Notes: generated from the letters alone by a model not told the origin. A DNA stretch of 56,491 nt from SFTJ01 sp051871555 (GCA_051871555.1 JBJECZ010000190.1:1-56491); one strand, 5' to 3'. Positions 16,635-24,762 are shown, numbered from the stretch's first letter. Translations and numbers: made by a program.

Positions 16635-18005
16635 ATGAAGCGCAAAAACTACATAGGCTATGGCATAGCGGTGGTGCTCACTTCGGTGGCGCTGCTGCTG
16701 GCGCTGCATCATTTGCCGCCGATGAACATCTTGGGCATTGAGCTGCGCAACGTGGATATGCTGAGCCAGTTGCGCGAGCCCGACACGGCAGCCACCGCGA
16801 CCGAAGCCCCCGAACCGCCCAAGCGCGTGAAGCCGGCATACGTCGACTCGTGCCCTGAAGGCGTGCAATGCATTGTGGACTACAGCAACAACAGCCGCGG
16901 CATGGTGCCGCTATACGAAGCCATGAGCCAATGCACCAAAACAGGCAGCGAACTGCGCATAGCAGTGCTTGGCGACTCGTTCATCGAGGGCGACATCGTC
17001 ACCGACCGCCTGCGCGAACTGCTGCAAAAGCGCTTTGGCGGCAGCGGCGTTGGGTTTGTGCCGATTGTTAACGAAGCATACGGCTTCCGTCGCACTGTGC
17101 TTCACCGCTTCGACGGGTGGGACGCACACTACGTCAACGCCCCACGCTCCTACAACAACCGTCTGGCTATCCTCTCAGGACAATATTTCATTCCGCAAAA
17201 CGACGCCTCGGTGACTTTGAGCGGACAACGCTCCTATCTGTCGCGCCTCGACACCTGCCGGCGCGCTTCGCTCGTGATTCGTTCTCTCGTTGACAATGCA
17301 GTGACTGCCACCATCAACGGCAGCCAAAAGCAACACTTCGACATTGCCGCCAGCAACCAGTTGCAGCAAGTCACTATAGATGCGCCTATCGGCAAAGTGC
17401 GCTGGAACGTGGCAGTGGGCGGCGACAGCGTGGTGTGCTACGGAGCAACGATGGACGGCGGCACCGGTGCCGTTGTCGACAACTTTGCCATGCGCGCATC
17501 AAGCGGTATCCACATTGCCAGCATCAGCAAAGACATGCTGCAGCAATACGACCGACTGCGCCACTATCACCTGGTGATTGTGATGTATGGACTCAACGTG
17601 GCTAACAGCAACCAGCGAAACTATTCGCACTACGGCAAAAAAATGTGCGACGCCATCGAACACATGAAGGCTGCCATGCCATCGACAGGATTCCTCGTAG
17701 TGGGCATAGGCGACCGTGAGGAGCGCATCGACGGCACCCTGCAAACCATGCGAGGAATAAAAGAACTGATGGCTGAGCAACAAAACATTGCCAGCACCGA
17801 GGGCATTGCCTATTGGAGCCTGTTCGACGCCATGGGCGGCGCCGGCAGCATTGCCAAGATGGTAGAGAGCCATCCGCGACAAGCCAACCTCGACTACACC
17901 CACATCAACCACCTGGGCGGAAAACACTTGGCAAAACTGCTTTACGACGCCATAATGGCTGGCTACGACAACCACCTGCGCCGATTGGCTTACGAAAACG
18001 AATAA
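16635..18005 (+). CDS. SGNH/GDSL-type hydrolase-like envelope protein, partner of the MBOAT acyltransferase
   Basis: The protein has 456 residues from ATG 16635 (MKRKNYIGYG); an upstream ATG at 16581 adds a poor N-terminus. One N-terminal membrane anchor (about 8-27) is followed by an extracytoplasmic SGNH fold with block I IAVLGDSFIEGD (nucleophile Ser115 of GDS) and block V DYTHINH (Asp420, His423) near the end. This arrangement recalls AlgX/AlgJ-like proteins that work with MBOAT proteins in O-acetylation of exported polysaccharides. The MBOAT gene starts 12 bp downstream, so the two form a pair. The acceptor glycan is unknown; no polysaccharide cluster is visible nearby. Confidence 0.78.
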   Translation: MKRKNYIGYGIAVVLTSVALLLALHHLPPMNILGIELRNVDMLSQLREPDTAATATEAPEPPKRVKPAYVDSCPEGVQCIVDYSNNSRGMVPLYEAMSQCTKTGSELRIAVLGDSFIEGDIVTDRLRELLQKRFGGSGVGFVPIVNEAYGFRRTVLHRFDGWDAHYVNAPRSYNNRLAILSGQYFIPQNDASVTLSGQRSYLSRLDTCRRASLVIRSLVDNAVTATINGSQKQHFDIAASNQLQQVTIDAPIGKVRWNVAVGGDSVVCYGATMDGGTGAVVDNFAMRASSGIHIASISKDMLQQYDRLRHYHLVIVMYGLNVANSNQRNYSHYGKKMCDAIEHMKAAMPSTGFLVVGIGDREERIDGTLQTMRGIKELMAEQQNIASTEGIAYWSLFDAMGGAGSIAKMVESHPRQANLDYTHINHLGGKHLAKLLYDAIMAGYDNHLRRLAYENE

Positions 18006-18017
18006 CCCACAGCACCA

Positions 18018-19541
18018 ATGGAAGAAGCACTGCACCAAATATTGCAATACATCATGGCTGCATGGCAGACGCTGTGCAACCACAGCAACCTGTTTGCCTA
18101 CAGTGCCCACGAACCGATGATGTTCACCACCGGCTTGTTTGTGATGCTGTTTGCCGTGTTCTATGCCATATATGGCTGCCTGAGCCGCGCCACCACGCTG
18201 CGGCTGCTGTTTGTGGTGTGTTTTTCATATTACTTCTACTACAAGAGCAGCGGATGCTACTTCCTGCTGCTGGCACTGGTGACGGTGAGCGACTTCCTGA
18301 TTGCCCGTCGCATGGCTGATGCCGACGAGCAGAGCACGCGGCGCTGGCTGGTGGCACTCTCTGCCACAATCAACCTGGGGCTGCTGGCGTTCTTCAAGTA
18401 CACCAACTTCTTCGGGCAACTGATTGCCGACATGCGCGGGCTGCACTTCGAGGCTTTCGACATTTTCCTGCCTGTGGGCATCAGCTTTTTCACTTTCCAG
18501 TCGATGAGCTACACCATCGACGTATATCGCCGGCGCATCGAGCCGCTCGACAACATGCTCGACTACGCCTTCTATGTGTCGTTCTTCCCACAACTGGTGG
18601 CAGGACCCATTGTGCGAGCCCGCGACTTCATTCCGCAGATACGCAAGCCGCTGTGCGTCACTCGCACCATGCTGGGCACCGGCATCCTCTATATTGCAAG
18701 CGGCGTGGTGAAGAAAATTGTGATTTCCGATTACATCAGCGTCAACTTTGTGGAGCGCATCTTCGACAATCCGTCGCTCTACACCGGTTTTGAAAACCTG
18801 ATGGGCGTATACGGCTACGCGCTGCAAATCTATTGCGACTTCTCGGGATACAGCGACATGGCAATAGGCTTGGCGCTGCTGTTAGGATTCCGCTTCAACA
18901 TCAACTTCGACAGCCCGTATAAATCGGCATCAATCACCGAATTCTGGCGCCGCTGGCACATCTCGCTGTCGTCGTGGCTGAAGGATTATCTTTACATATC
19001 GCTCGGCGGCAACCGTCGCGGCAAGGTGCGCCAACACATCAACCTCATCATCACCATGCTGCTGGGCGGCTTGTGGCACGGCGCCTCGCTCAACTTTGTG
19101 CTGTGGGGACTGCTTCACGGCGTGGCACTATCGGTGCACAAACTGTGGATGGGCATCACCGGCATCAAAGCCGATGTGCGCCATTCGAGCCGTATGCTAA
19201 GGGCGATTTGCATCCTTGTTACATTCCATTTTGTGTGCCTTTGCTGGATATTCTTCCGCAACACCGATTTTGCCAACTCAATGGCAATGATGCAGCAGAT
19301 AGCCACCAATTTTCATGCCGATGTGGCTTGGCAATGGGTGTGCGGGTATTGGCAAGTGCTCGTGCTAATGGCCGTGGGCTATGCCCTGCACTTCGTGCCG
19401 GCATCAACCAAAACCGCCTTGCGCCGAAGCGCAGCCCGTATGCCCCTGTGGGCTTATGTGCTGGTGCTGGTGCTGGCAGCTTTTGTGGTGGTGCAGTTCA
19501 AGAGCGCCGACATACAGCCGTTCATCTACTTCCAATTCTGA
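18018..19541 (+). CDS. MBOAT family O-acyltransferase (AlgI/DltB-like)
   Basis: This is a 507-residue polytopic membrane protein. Family marks are present: FFPQLVAGPIVRARDFIPQI (189-208), FWRRWHISLSSWLKDYLYISLGG-like segment (309-331, with WHISLS and LGGNRRG), and the catalytic histidine His354 in GGLWHGASLNF. MBOAT proteins of this type pass an acyl group, usually acetyl, across the membrane to an extracytoplasmic partner. That fits the SGNH protein encoded directly upstream. It is the last gene of the pair; the next gene has its own promoter-like box. Confidence 0.92.
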   Translation: MEEALHQILQYIMAAWQTLCNHSNLFAYSAHEPMMFTTGLFVMLFAVFYAIYGCLSRATTLRLLFVVCFSYYFYYKSSGCYFLLLALVTVSDFLIARRMADADEQSTRRWLVALSATINLGLLAFFKYTNFFGQLIADMRGLHFEAFDIFLPVGISFFTFQSMSYTIDVYRRRIEPLDNMLDYAFYVSFFPQLVAGPIVRARDFIPQIRKPLCVTRTMLGTGILYIASGVVKKIVISDYISVNFVERIFDNPSLYTGFENLMGVYGYALQIYCDFSGYSDMAIGLALLLGFRFNINFDSPYKSASITEFWRRWHISLSSWLKDYLYISLGGNRRGKVRQHINLIITMLLGGLWHGASLNFVLWGLLHGVALSVHKLWMGITGIKADVRHSSRMLRAICILVTFHFVCLCWIFFRNTDFANSMAMMQQIATNFHADVAWQWVCGYWQVLVLMAVGYALHFVPASTKTALRRSAARMPLWAYVLVLVLAAFVVVQFKSADIQPFIYFQF

Positions 19542-19591
19542 GGTGGCACAAAAAGTGACATCCAACGCAAACACGATGCGCAAAAAAGCAT

Positions 19592-19599
19592 TAACTTTG
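19592..19599 (+). promoter_or_regulatory. -7 box (TAACTTTG) before the kinase-like/lrgAB unit
   Basis: It matches TAnnTTTG about 45 bp before the ATG at 19643. No clear -33 box. Confidence 0.45.
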
Positions 19600-19642
19600 C
19601 ACCCGAAAACAGACGAAAGAACAAATAAATTGTTTTAGGTTT

Positions 19643-20224
19643 ATGATAATCACTATTGCACGCCAATGCGGTTGCGGCGCGGCACGCATAGGCGAATTAC
19701 TTTCAAAGAAACTCGGTTTAGAGCTTTTCACGCGTCAGATGCTCATCGACATGGCGGTGAGCCATGGCATGGGCGATGCAGTGCAAAGCTTTGTCGACGA
19801 ACATCCGGTCGACGACATCATCATGGCAATAAGCGACCAGTTTGAAGCTTCCGACGAGGTGAAGCAACGGTTTTGCCAACTGTTTCGCAACATCATTGGC
19901 AACCGCAACTGCATTGTTATTGGACGCTGCGGCAACAGCATCTTTGCCCATCGCACCGACTTGGTGAGCGTGTTTCTCAAAGGCAATTTCGAGGCACGCG
20001 TGCAAGCCACCGCCTCTGCCAAAGCCATTAGCGAACCCGAAGCCCGCCAGCTGGTGAGCGACACCGACGAACGCCGTATGCGCTACCACAACTATTACAC
20101 CGGGCTGACATGGGGCGCCGCCGCCGACTACGACCTCTGCATCGATTCGATGCGTCTTGGCAACGAAGCCACAGCCGGCATCATTGCCGAATATGTTCGC
20201 AGCGTGCAACCCAAGGCTGAGTAA
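19643..20224 (+). CDS. Cytidylate kinase-like family protein
   Basis: The 193-residue protein matches the cytidylate kinase-like family (PF13189). The N-terminus IITIARQCGCGAARIGELL takes the place of a P-loop, with the family's atypical glycine-rich loop and no GKS/T. LELFTRQML and VIGRCGNSIF (the usual GRxG motif) follow, then a lid-like region with DERRMRYHNYYTG. Members are widespread in Bacteroidales and Firmicutes, but the substrate is not established. It lies 35 bp upstream of lrgA and probably shares its transcript; the link is positional only. Confidence 0.85.
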   Translation: MIITIARQCGCGAARIGELLSKKLGLELFTRQMLIDMAVSHGMGDAVQSFVDEHPVDDIIMAISDQFEASDEVKQRFCQLFRNIIGNRNCIVIGRCGNSIFAHRTDLVSVFLKGNFEARVQATASAKAISEPEARQLVSDTDERRMRYHNYYTGLTWGAAADYDLCIDSMRLGNEATAGIIAEYVRSVQPKAE

Positions 20225-20259
20225 CAATTAATTGTTTTTTTCAAAAACCACTCTACACA

Positions 20260-20652
20260 ATGAAATATCTGTTTCAATTCCTCATAATAGTGGCAATATC
20301 GTTCTTGGGCGAATTGCTACACTACTTCATCGCGCTGCCCATCCCGGCAAGCATCTACGGCATAATACTGCTGTTTGCCGCCTTGCAACTGGGCTGGATT
20401 AAAGTGCGCCAGATTCGCGAAGTGAGCACTTGGCTCATAGCCATCATGCCGGCTCTGTTCATCCCTTCGGCAGTGGGACTGGTGAAATCGTGGGACATAC
20501 TCAGCCAATCGCTCGTGAAATACTCAGTGATTACCTTCGTGAGCACATTTGTGGTGATGGGCTTGGCAGGACTCGCCACACAATACGTTATTCGACAATC
20601 AAAAAACAAAGAAGCAAAGGAGGCAAACGACAATGGAAGCGAATGTATTTGA
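20260..20652 (+). CDS. lrgA: CidA/LrgA family membrane protein
   Basis: The 130-residue protein has four predicted membrane helices and the LrgA/CidA pattern ELLHYFIALPIPASIYGIILLF followed by LIAIMPALFIPSAVGLV; the first motif is split across residues 14-35. LrgA/CidA are holin-like proteins that, with LrgB/CidB, affect murein hydrolase activity and, in several bacteria, pyruvate or glycolate transport. The C-terminus is hydrophilic (KNKEAKEANDNGSECI). Its end overlaps the start of lrgB by 20 bp, so translation is likely coupled. Confidence 0.9.
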   Translation: MKYLFQFLIIVAISFLGELLHYFIALPIPASIYGIILLFAALQLGWIKVRQIREVSTWLIAIMPALFIPSAVGLVKSWDILSQSLVKYSVITFVSTFVVMGLAGLATQYVIRQSKNKEAKEANDNGSECI

Positions 20653-21328
20653 AAGTTCAATCTACTTTGGCGTGCTGCTCAGCTTAGGCAGCTACGGCAT
20701 AGGCATGTGGCTGAAACGCCTCACCGGATGGGGCTTTATGAATCCGCTGTTCGTGTCGATTGTACTTGTGATTGCCATCCTACAACTGATGGGCATCGAC
20801 TACGACCACTACAACCAAGGCGCCGACATCATCACCTATCTGCTAACCCCGTCAACCATCTGCCTTGCCGTGCCACTGCACGAACAAATGCAGCTGCTCA
20901 AGCACAACATGAAAGCCGTGATGGTGGGCATAGTCACCGGTGTGCTGTCGAGCGTTGTGTGCATTCTGCTGCTGGCAATGCTGATGCAACTCGACCACAC
21001 CTCCTATGTCACCTTCCTGCCCAAATCAATCACCACCGCCATAGGCATCGGCGTGAGCCAGGAACTGGGCGGATATGTGTCGATTTCGGTGGCTGTGATT
21101 ATCATCACCGGCGTGATTGGCGGCATCTTTGCCGAGAAGTGGTTCAAACTGCTGCGCATCAACGAACCCATTGCACGCGGCATAGCACTGGGCGCTTCGG
21201 CTCACGCCATTGGCACCGCCAAAGCCATGGAATTAGGGCCCGTGGAAGGCTCAATGAGCAGCCTGTCGATTGTGGTGTGCGGAATCGTCACCGTGGCAGT
21301 AGCACCCTTCTTCGCCGCACTGTATTAA
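20633..21328 (+). CDS. lrgB: LrgB/CidB family membrane protein
   Basis: This 231-residue, multi-helix membrane protein has the LrgB signatures LLTPSTICLAVPLHEQ (near 68-83), LPKSITTAIGIGVS (about 128-141) and GASAHAIGTAKAMELG (about 186-201). It forms the usual pair with LrgA. The start at 20633 lies inside the end of lrgA, and the next downstream Met would remove the first helix, so this start is preferred. A strong hairpin follows 17 bp after the stop. Confidence 0.92.
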   Translation: MEANVFESSIYFGVLLSLGSYGIGMWLKRLTGWGFMNPLFVSIVLVIAILQLMGIDYDHYNQGADIITYLLTPSTICLAVPLHEQMQLLKHNMKAVMVGIVTGVLSSVVCILLLAMLMQLDHTSYVTFLPKSITTAIGIGVSQELGGYVSISVAVIIITGVIGGIFAEKWFKLLRINEPIARGIALGASAHAIGTAKAMELGPVEGSMSSLSIVVCGIVTVAVAPFFAALY

Positions 21329-21344
21329 GTCACTATCATATACC

Positions 21345-21384
21345 CGAAAGAGGCTGTGCCCATTATGCGACACAACCTCTTTCG
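21345..21384 (+). terminator. Terminator of lrgAB
   Basis: CGAAAGAGGCTGTG (21345-21358) pairs with CACAACCTCTTTCG (21371-21384); only one pair is mismatched. The loop includes CCCATTATGCGA. A T tract is weak. Confidence 0.7.
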
Positions 21385-21425
21385 CCTCTGATTACAAAAA
21401 AATTATTGGTGAAACTTTCTTAATT

Positions 21426-21470
21426 ATTCACTTAAAAGTGAATTTGTATTGAAAATTATAATTATCTTTG
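21426..21470 (+). promoter_or_regulatory. Promoter and palindromic operator of the toxin-antitoxin-like module
   Basis: ATTCACTT-AA-AAGTGAAT (21426-21443) is a perfect 8-bp inverted repeat. It touches TTTG (21443-21446), followed by TATCTTTG (21463-21470; 16-bp gap). Such an operator over the -33 region is typical of autoregulated antitoxins with an HTH domain, like the one encoded downstream. Confidence 0.6.
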
Positions 21471-21491
21471 TGAAAAAAATATGAGTAAACT

Positions 21492-21949
21492 ATGGCAACA
21501 GCAACATTAAAGACAATAGAACAAAATGATAATGTAGGACTTTTTTCCATCTGTTTTGACGGTAGCGAGGTGAGCGAGTTCGAGAAGTTCCTGAACGAAT
21601 TCAAGGACAACGCTACATATAATAAGAATTTCAATGTTATCCTTTTAGCTTTGTCCAAGATTATTGATAAGGGTGCAACGAAGGCAGGTTGAAAGATAAT
21701 GTCAAGGCTCTTGCCATTGATTCGCGTAAACTGCGCTTGTATTGCTTGCGAATATCCGACCAGATTCTAATTCTCGGAAACGGAGGTGTGAAAACAACAC
21801 GAACCTACCAGGAAGACAGCAAACTGAGCGGTTATGTGATGGATTTACAAACTTTTGACAAGGTGCTTCTCAAAGCGCAAAAATCCGGTAAAGTAACTAT
21901 TGAAAAGAATATGATTACTGATATTCAGAGTGCAACATTTGAAATATAA
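21492..21949 (+). pseudogene. Toxin-like gene split by a frameshifting deletion
   Basis: Two open frames cover this region: 21492-21692 (66 aa, MATATLKTIEQNDNV...GATKAG) and the part starting at or before 21689 (KDNVKALAIDSRKLRLYCLRISD-type sequence to 21949). The second frame is open upstream through EGR just before the first frame stops. From memory, intact Bacteroides relatives are one protein of about 155 residues in which a segment like ERYFRPEG joins the two parts. Here about seven codons and the frame are lost at 21676-21682. The family sits beside XRE-type antitoxin genes and is RelE/HigB-like in outlook. A TTG at 21689 could restart the second half, so expression of a fragment is possible. 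Confidence 0.6.
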
Positions 21950-21960
21950 ACACCAATGCT

Positions 21961-22227
21961 ATGATACAGAATCCTTTATATAGGCAGTGCCTTGATGCTG
22001 TCCCTGTAGAACAAAAAGCCGAGTTTGAACTCTCATTCGGGATAGCGGAGCGTATCAGTGAAGTTCTCAAAGCAAAGAACCTCACCCAAAAGGAATTTGC
22101 CAAAATACTCAACAAAAGAGAGTCGGAAATTTCAAAATGGTTGACTGGAAGACACAACTTCACCATGCAGACCATTGCAAAGATTGAAACAGCTCTGGGT
22201 TGCAAGCTCATCAATATAGCCAGTTAA
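21961..22227 (+). CDS. XRE-family HTH protein, probable antitoxin
   Basis: The 88-residue protein has an XRE helix-turn-helix in its second half: LTQKEFAKILNKRESEISKW followed by LTGRHNFTMQTIAKIETALG. The N-terminal 40 residues (YRQCLDAVPVEQKAEFELSFGIAERI) resemble HigA-like antitoxins encoded after their toxin. It begins 11 bp after the broken toxin-like gene, and the palindrome at 21426-21443 is a likely binding site. Base composition is more AT-rich than the neighbours, which suggests acquired DNA. With the toxin damaged, it may remain as an orphan antitoxin. Confidence 0.75.
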   Translation: MIQNPLYRQCLDAVPVEQKAEFELSFGIAERISEVLKAKNLTQKEFAKILNKRESEISKWLTGRHNFTMQTIAKIETALGCKLINIAS

Positions 22228-22342
22228 GATTTACATCACAATCACTTAACAAACATCGAGCACCGAACTTGTATATCTGGCTTGCTCACCGATGGTGCTT
22301 GACAATGCTTATCTAACGGCAAGGAAAACATCACAAATAAAT

Positions 22343-22385
22343 CAAATGGGAGGATTGCGCTGAAAATGGCACAACCTCCCATTTG
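22343..22385. terminator. Bidirectional terminator between the HTH gene and the Spy-like operon
   Basis: CAAATGGGAGG (22343-22353) pairs with CCTCCCATTTG (22375-22385), extended inward by TTG/CAA and GC/GC. It ends the minus-strand envelope-stress operon and the plus-strand HTH unit. Confidence 0.75.
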
Positions 22386-22416
22386 TGAATACAATAGCTC
22401 TTTACGAGCCTTTTGC

Positions 22417-22950
22417 CTATTGATTGTCGTCGGAGTCGATGTTGCCGAAGCCCGAACCCCAGTCGCTGTTTTGGCGGGCACGACGCTGAGCGTTGTTGCT
22501 GCGCTGCTGTTGCGCATCGCCTTGTCTGCCACGCATGCCCATATTGCTGGTGAACATGTGCAATTTGGCAAGCTGTTCAGCCGAGAGCACATCCTTCAGG
22601 CGGTTAATCATCTGCTTCTTTGCCACAAGCTCGGCAAGTTGACCATCAATTATGTCGTTGATGGCAGCCACAGTCTGCTCGGTGGAAGAGTCTTTTTCGA
22701 TGCGGTTTTTGAACTGCTGCGTGCGAGTGGCAAGCACAATGTTATTGTAGTTGGCATATTCCTTGTCGAAAACAGCTTCCTGCTCAGCAGTGAGGTCGAG
22801 CTGTTTCTTAATCATCTGGCTGCGGCGAGCGTTCATCTGTTCGATTTGCTCCTGCGTGATTGGCTGACGGCGTTGGTCTCCTTGCTGCTGAGCCATCGTC
22901 GTGGCAACGCACATGGCAATAAGTGTCAAAACTAAGAAAATACGTTTCAT
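22417..22950 (-). CDS. Spy/CpxP-like periplasmic protein A
   Basis: The 177-residue protein has a signal peptide (1-20, TTMA-QQQG). The mature part is almost all helix, with the two LTxxQ-type repeats of the Spy/CpxP superfold: LDLTAEQEAVF (about 51-61) and VLSAEQLAKL (about 121-130). The C-terminus is Gln/Arg/Asn-rich and probably disordered. Spy/CpxP proteins are periplasmic chaperones or stress sensors. It is the last gene of the operon that starts with an ECF sigma factor, 59 bp after the second Spy-like gene. A role in envelope stress is inferred from fold and operon. Confidence 0.72.
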   Translation of the reverse strand: MKRIFLVLTLIAMCVATTMAQQQGDQRRQPITQEQIEQMNARRSQMIKKQLDLTAEQEAVFDKEYANYNNIVLATRTQQFKNRIEKDSSTEQTVAAINDIIDGQLAELVAKKQMINRLKDVLSAEQLAKLHMFTSNMGMRGRQGDAQQQRSNNAQRRARQNSDWGSGFGNIDSDDNQ

Positions 22951-23009
22951 GGTTATAACTAAATTTTAAGTTATCGTAAATATGTCTATTAAATAAATAA
23001 ATCCAATAA

Positions 23010-23492
23010 TCACTTGGTGTCGTGGTTTGCATCTGCATTTTTCTTATGACCGCCGCGACGGTTGTGACGCTTCATGATTTGAAATTGTATCTTTCGCTCC
23101 GCATCGTCGAGTTGCAACAGCTGCTCGGGAGTAAGCACCTTTGCAAACTTGTCGGTGTAACTCTTTTGCAGGCGCAGCAGGTCCATCTTCATTTCGATGC
23201 GTAAGTTCACCACCTTGGTGGCATTCGAAGAACCTGACTTTATCAGCTTTTTCTCGGCAGCACGATGATTTTTGAAGATTTCAAGCATCTCCCCATCATA
23301 TTTGCGATAGATGGGCGTGAACTCGTTGGTTTGCTCCTCGGTGAGCTTTAGCTCCTGCTGAATCATCTTCATCTTTGCAATAAAGAATTTTTCTTTATTC
23401 TCAGCCGAGCGCTTGCCTGACTGGGCTTGTATGTTTGCAGTGCCGGCAAACGAGAGCACTGCCACTATTGTCATTAAAATGTATCTGTTCAT
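23010..23492 (-). CDS. Spy/CpxP-like periplasmic protein B
   Basis: The 160-residue protein has a signal peptide (1-23, NIQA-QSGK). The helical mature domain contains LKLTEEQTNEFTPIYRKY (about 52-69) and VLTPEQLLQLDDAERK (about 122-137), the two LTxxQ motifs of the Spy/CpxP family. The basic, His-rich tail (RHNRRGGHKK) could bind metal or anionic surfaces. It lies between the putative anti-sigma gene (27 bp) and Spy-like protein A, so all four genes form one unit. Confidence 0.75.
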   Translation of the reverse strand: MNRYILMTIVAVLSFAGTANIQAQSGKRSAENKEKFFIAKMKMIQQELKLTEEQTNEFTPIYRKYDGEMLEIFKNHRAAEKKLIKSGSSNATKVVNLRIEMKMDLLRLQKSYTDKFAKVLTPEQLLQLDDAERKIQFQIMKRHNRRGGHKKNADANHDTK

Positions 23493-23519
23493 TTTGCTTG
23501 AATGATATTTTTTTGTTAA

Positions 23520-23855
23520 TCAATAGTAATAAGCCATAGCGTTTTGAGTGTAGTACGCTTGCCCCTCAACAGCCTCGTCGGGCATTTGTGTGAGCACCTC
23601 GGTGAGCGATTGGCTGTTCATGACAGCATCGTAGGCCGAAGGTTGCGAGTTGAGCGACTTCAACAGCACCGTTGCCATCACAGCCACAGCGGCGGCAGCC
23701 GAAGCAGCCACCACAATGCGGCGCACCAAAGCCGAGCGGCGGCGTTGTGGCGCCTGGTTCAGTGTGCGCGCCTCGATGGCTTGCAGCAGCGCATCCACCT
23801 GCTCGTCGGTTTCGCGGAACGGCATATTTTTGCCTATCTCATCAAATTGTTTCAT
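23520..23855 (-). CDS. Putative anti-sigma factor (short, single membrane helix)
   Basis: The 111-residue protein has a cytosolic N-terminus (MKQFDEIGKNMPFRETDEQVDALLQAIEARTL...), one Ala/Val-rich membrane helix at about 46-64 (RIVVAASAAAAVAVMATVLL) and a 45-residue periplasmic tail. It overlaps the ECF sigma gene by 4 bp (ATGA), the usual arrangement for a sigma factor and its membrane-bound inhibitor. No zinc-binding anti-sigma motif is present, so the call rests on topology and position. Confidence 0.6.
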   Translation of the reverse strand: MKQFDEIGKNMPFRETDEQVDALLQAIEARTLNQAPQRRRSALVRRIVVAASAAAAVAVMATVLLKSLNSQPSAYDAVMNSQSLTEVLTQMPDEAVEGQAYYTQNAMAYYY

Positions 23856-24409
23856 AACATGTTGTCGGTTAAAGTCTTTTTAATTTTGTTTACGGCAAAA
23901 TGATAGTTGGTTTTTAGCGTGTTAACATTCTTGCCTGTTATTTTGGCGATTTCCTCGTAAGGGAGGTCGTCGTAGTATCGCAAATTGAAAGCGATGCGTT
24001 GCTGCGTGGGCAGCTGCAGCACGGCTTTCTGGAACTCCACCTCCACGGCATTGCTGTCGAGGTCGGTTTCGCTTTCAAGTTTCTCGGCGAGTGTTTCGCC
24101 AAGGGCGTCGACACTTTGAAACACATGGGTCTGCCGGCGAAGTATCCTCAACGCCTCGTTGGTGGCGATGCGGTATACCCAAGTGCCCAAAGCACTGTTT
24201 TCGTTGAAACTGCCAATGTTGTTGAAGATGCAAATGGCTGTTTCTTGCATGGCATCTTCGGCATCGTCGTGGTCAACCACTATGCGACGTATGTGCCAAT
24301 ACAGCTTTCTGCCATACTGCTTCATGAATATGCTGAAAGCACGGTTGCGTTGTGCCGGGTCTTTGAGCATAGCCACTAAGGCGTCGTTATTTTTTTGTGC
24401 ATTAACCAT
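23852..24409 (-). CDS. RNA polymerase sigma factor, ECF subfamily
   Basis: The 185-residue protein starts at ATG 24409 (MVNAQKNND). Region 2 includes DHDDAEDAMQETAICIFNN and the promoter-opening helix ALGTWVYRIATNEAL; region 4 includes LPTQQRIAFNLRYYDDLPYE and EEIAKITGKNVNTLKTNYH. An upstream TTG at 24448 lies inside the -7 box and cannot be the start. It heads an operon with a putative anti-sigma factor and two Spy/CpxP-like periplasmic proteins, which suggests control of an envelope response. Confidence 0.9.
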   Translation of the reverse strand: MVNAQKNNDALVAMLKDPAQRNRAFSIFMKQYGRKLYWHIRRIVVDHDDAEDAMQETAICIFNNIGSFNENSALGTWVYRIATNEALRILRRQTHVFQSVDALGETLAEKLESETDLDSNAVEVEFQKAVLQLPTQQRIAFNLRYYDDLPYEEIAKITGKNVNTLKTNYHFAVNKIKKTLTDNML

Positions 24410-24445
24410 TGTTGCAATTTCACTTATTTGACATAAAATCAGCCT

Positions 24446-24453
24446 CAAAGTTA
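24446..24453 (-). promoter_or_regulatory. -7 box (TAACTTTG) of the ECF sigma operon
   Basis: On the minus strand this box precedes the ATG at 24409 by about 36 nt and rules out the upstream TTG start. It follows the housekeeping pattern; no separate autoregulated box was recognised. Confidence 0.5.
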
Positions 24454-24592
24454 AATCGGCTCCCCAAATTTTTTCCTACGCAACGGCGCTCTCTTAAGCC
24501 TGCTTACAGGCAGCGAGATGCAATCATTTAGTGCATTATGAATGGCAATCAGCCACAAAATTACATGTTTTACAAAACATTTTGCAATAAAA

Positions 24593-24624
24593 TTTGCATA
24601 TCCAGTTGCAATATTATAATTTTG
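24593..24624 (+). promoter_or_regulatory. Promoter of the ammonium transporter gene
   Basis: TTTG (24593-24596), 20 bp, TAATTTTG (24617-24624). Transcription from about 24631 gives a leader near 130 nt. Confidence 0.7.
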
Positions 24625-24661
24625 TAGCGCGATTGGTTGCAAACTGACAACCCAATCCCAC

Positions 24662-24712
24662 CAATTGGCAAAAATTTGCAAAACCACGTGAGGATTCTCA
24701 CTTAGCCAATTG
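24662..24712 (+). promoter_or_regulatory. Nested stem-loop in the ammonium transporter leader
   Basis: CAATTGGC (24662-24669) pairs with GCCAATTG (24705-24712) and encloses a perfect hairpin GTGAG-GATT-CTCAC (24688-24701). No T tract follows directly, so it may be a regulatory leader structure and not a terminator. No known riboswitch class is recognised. Confidence 0.45.
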
Positions 24713-24762
24713 CCAATTAATAATAAGAATGTTTGTTTTAGGTTTATAAAAAATTTTTATTT

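Noticed and set aside
21660..21700. Programmed ribosomal frameshift in the toxin-like gene
   Set aside because: No slippery heptamer or following structure is visible, and a conserved protein segment seems to be missing, which indicates a deletion.
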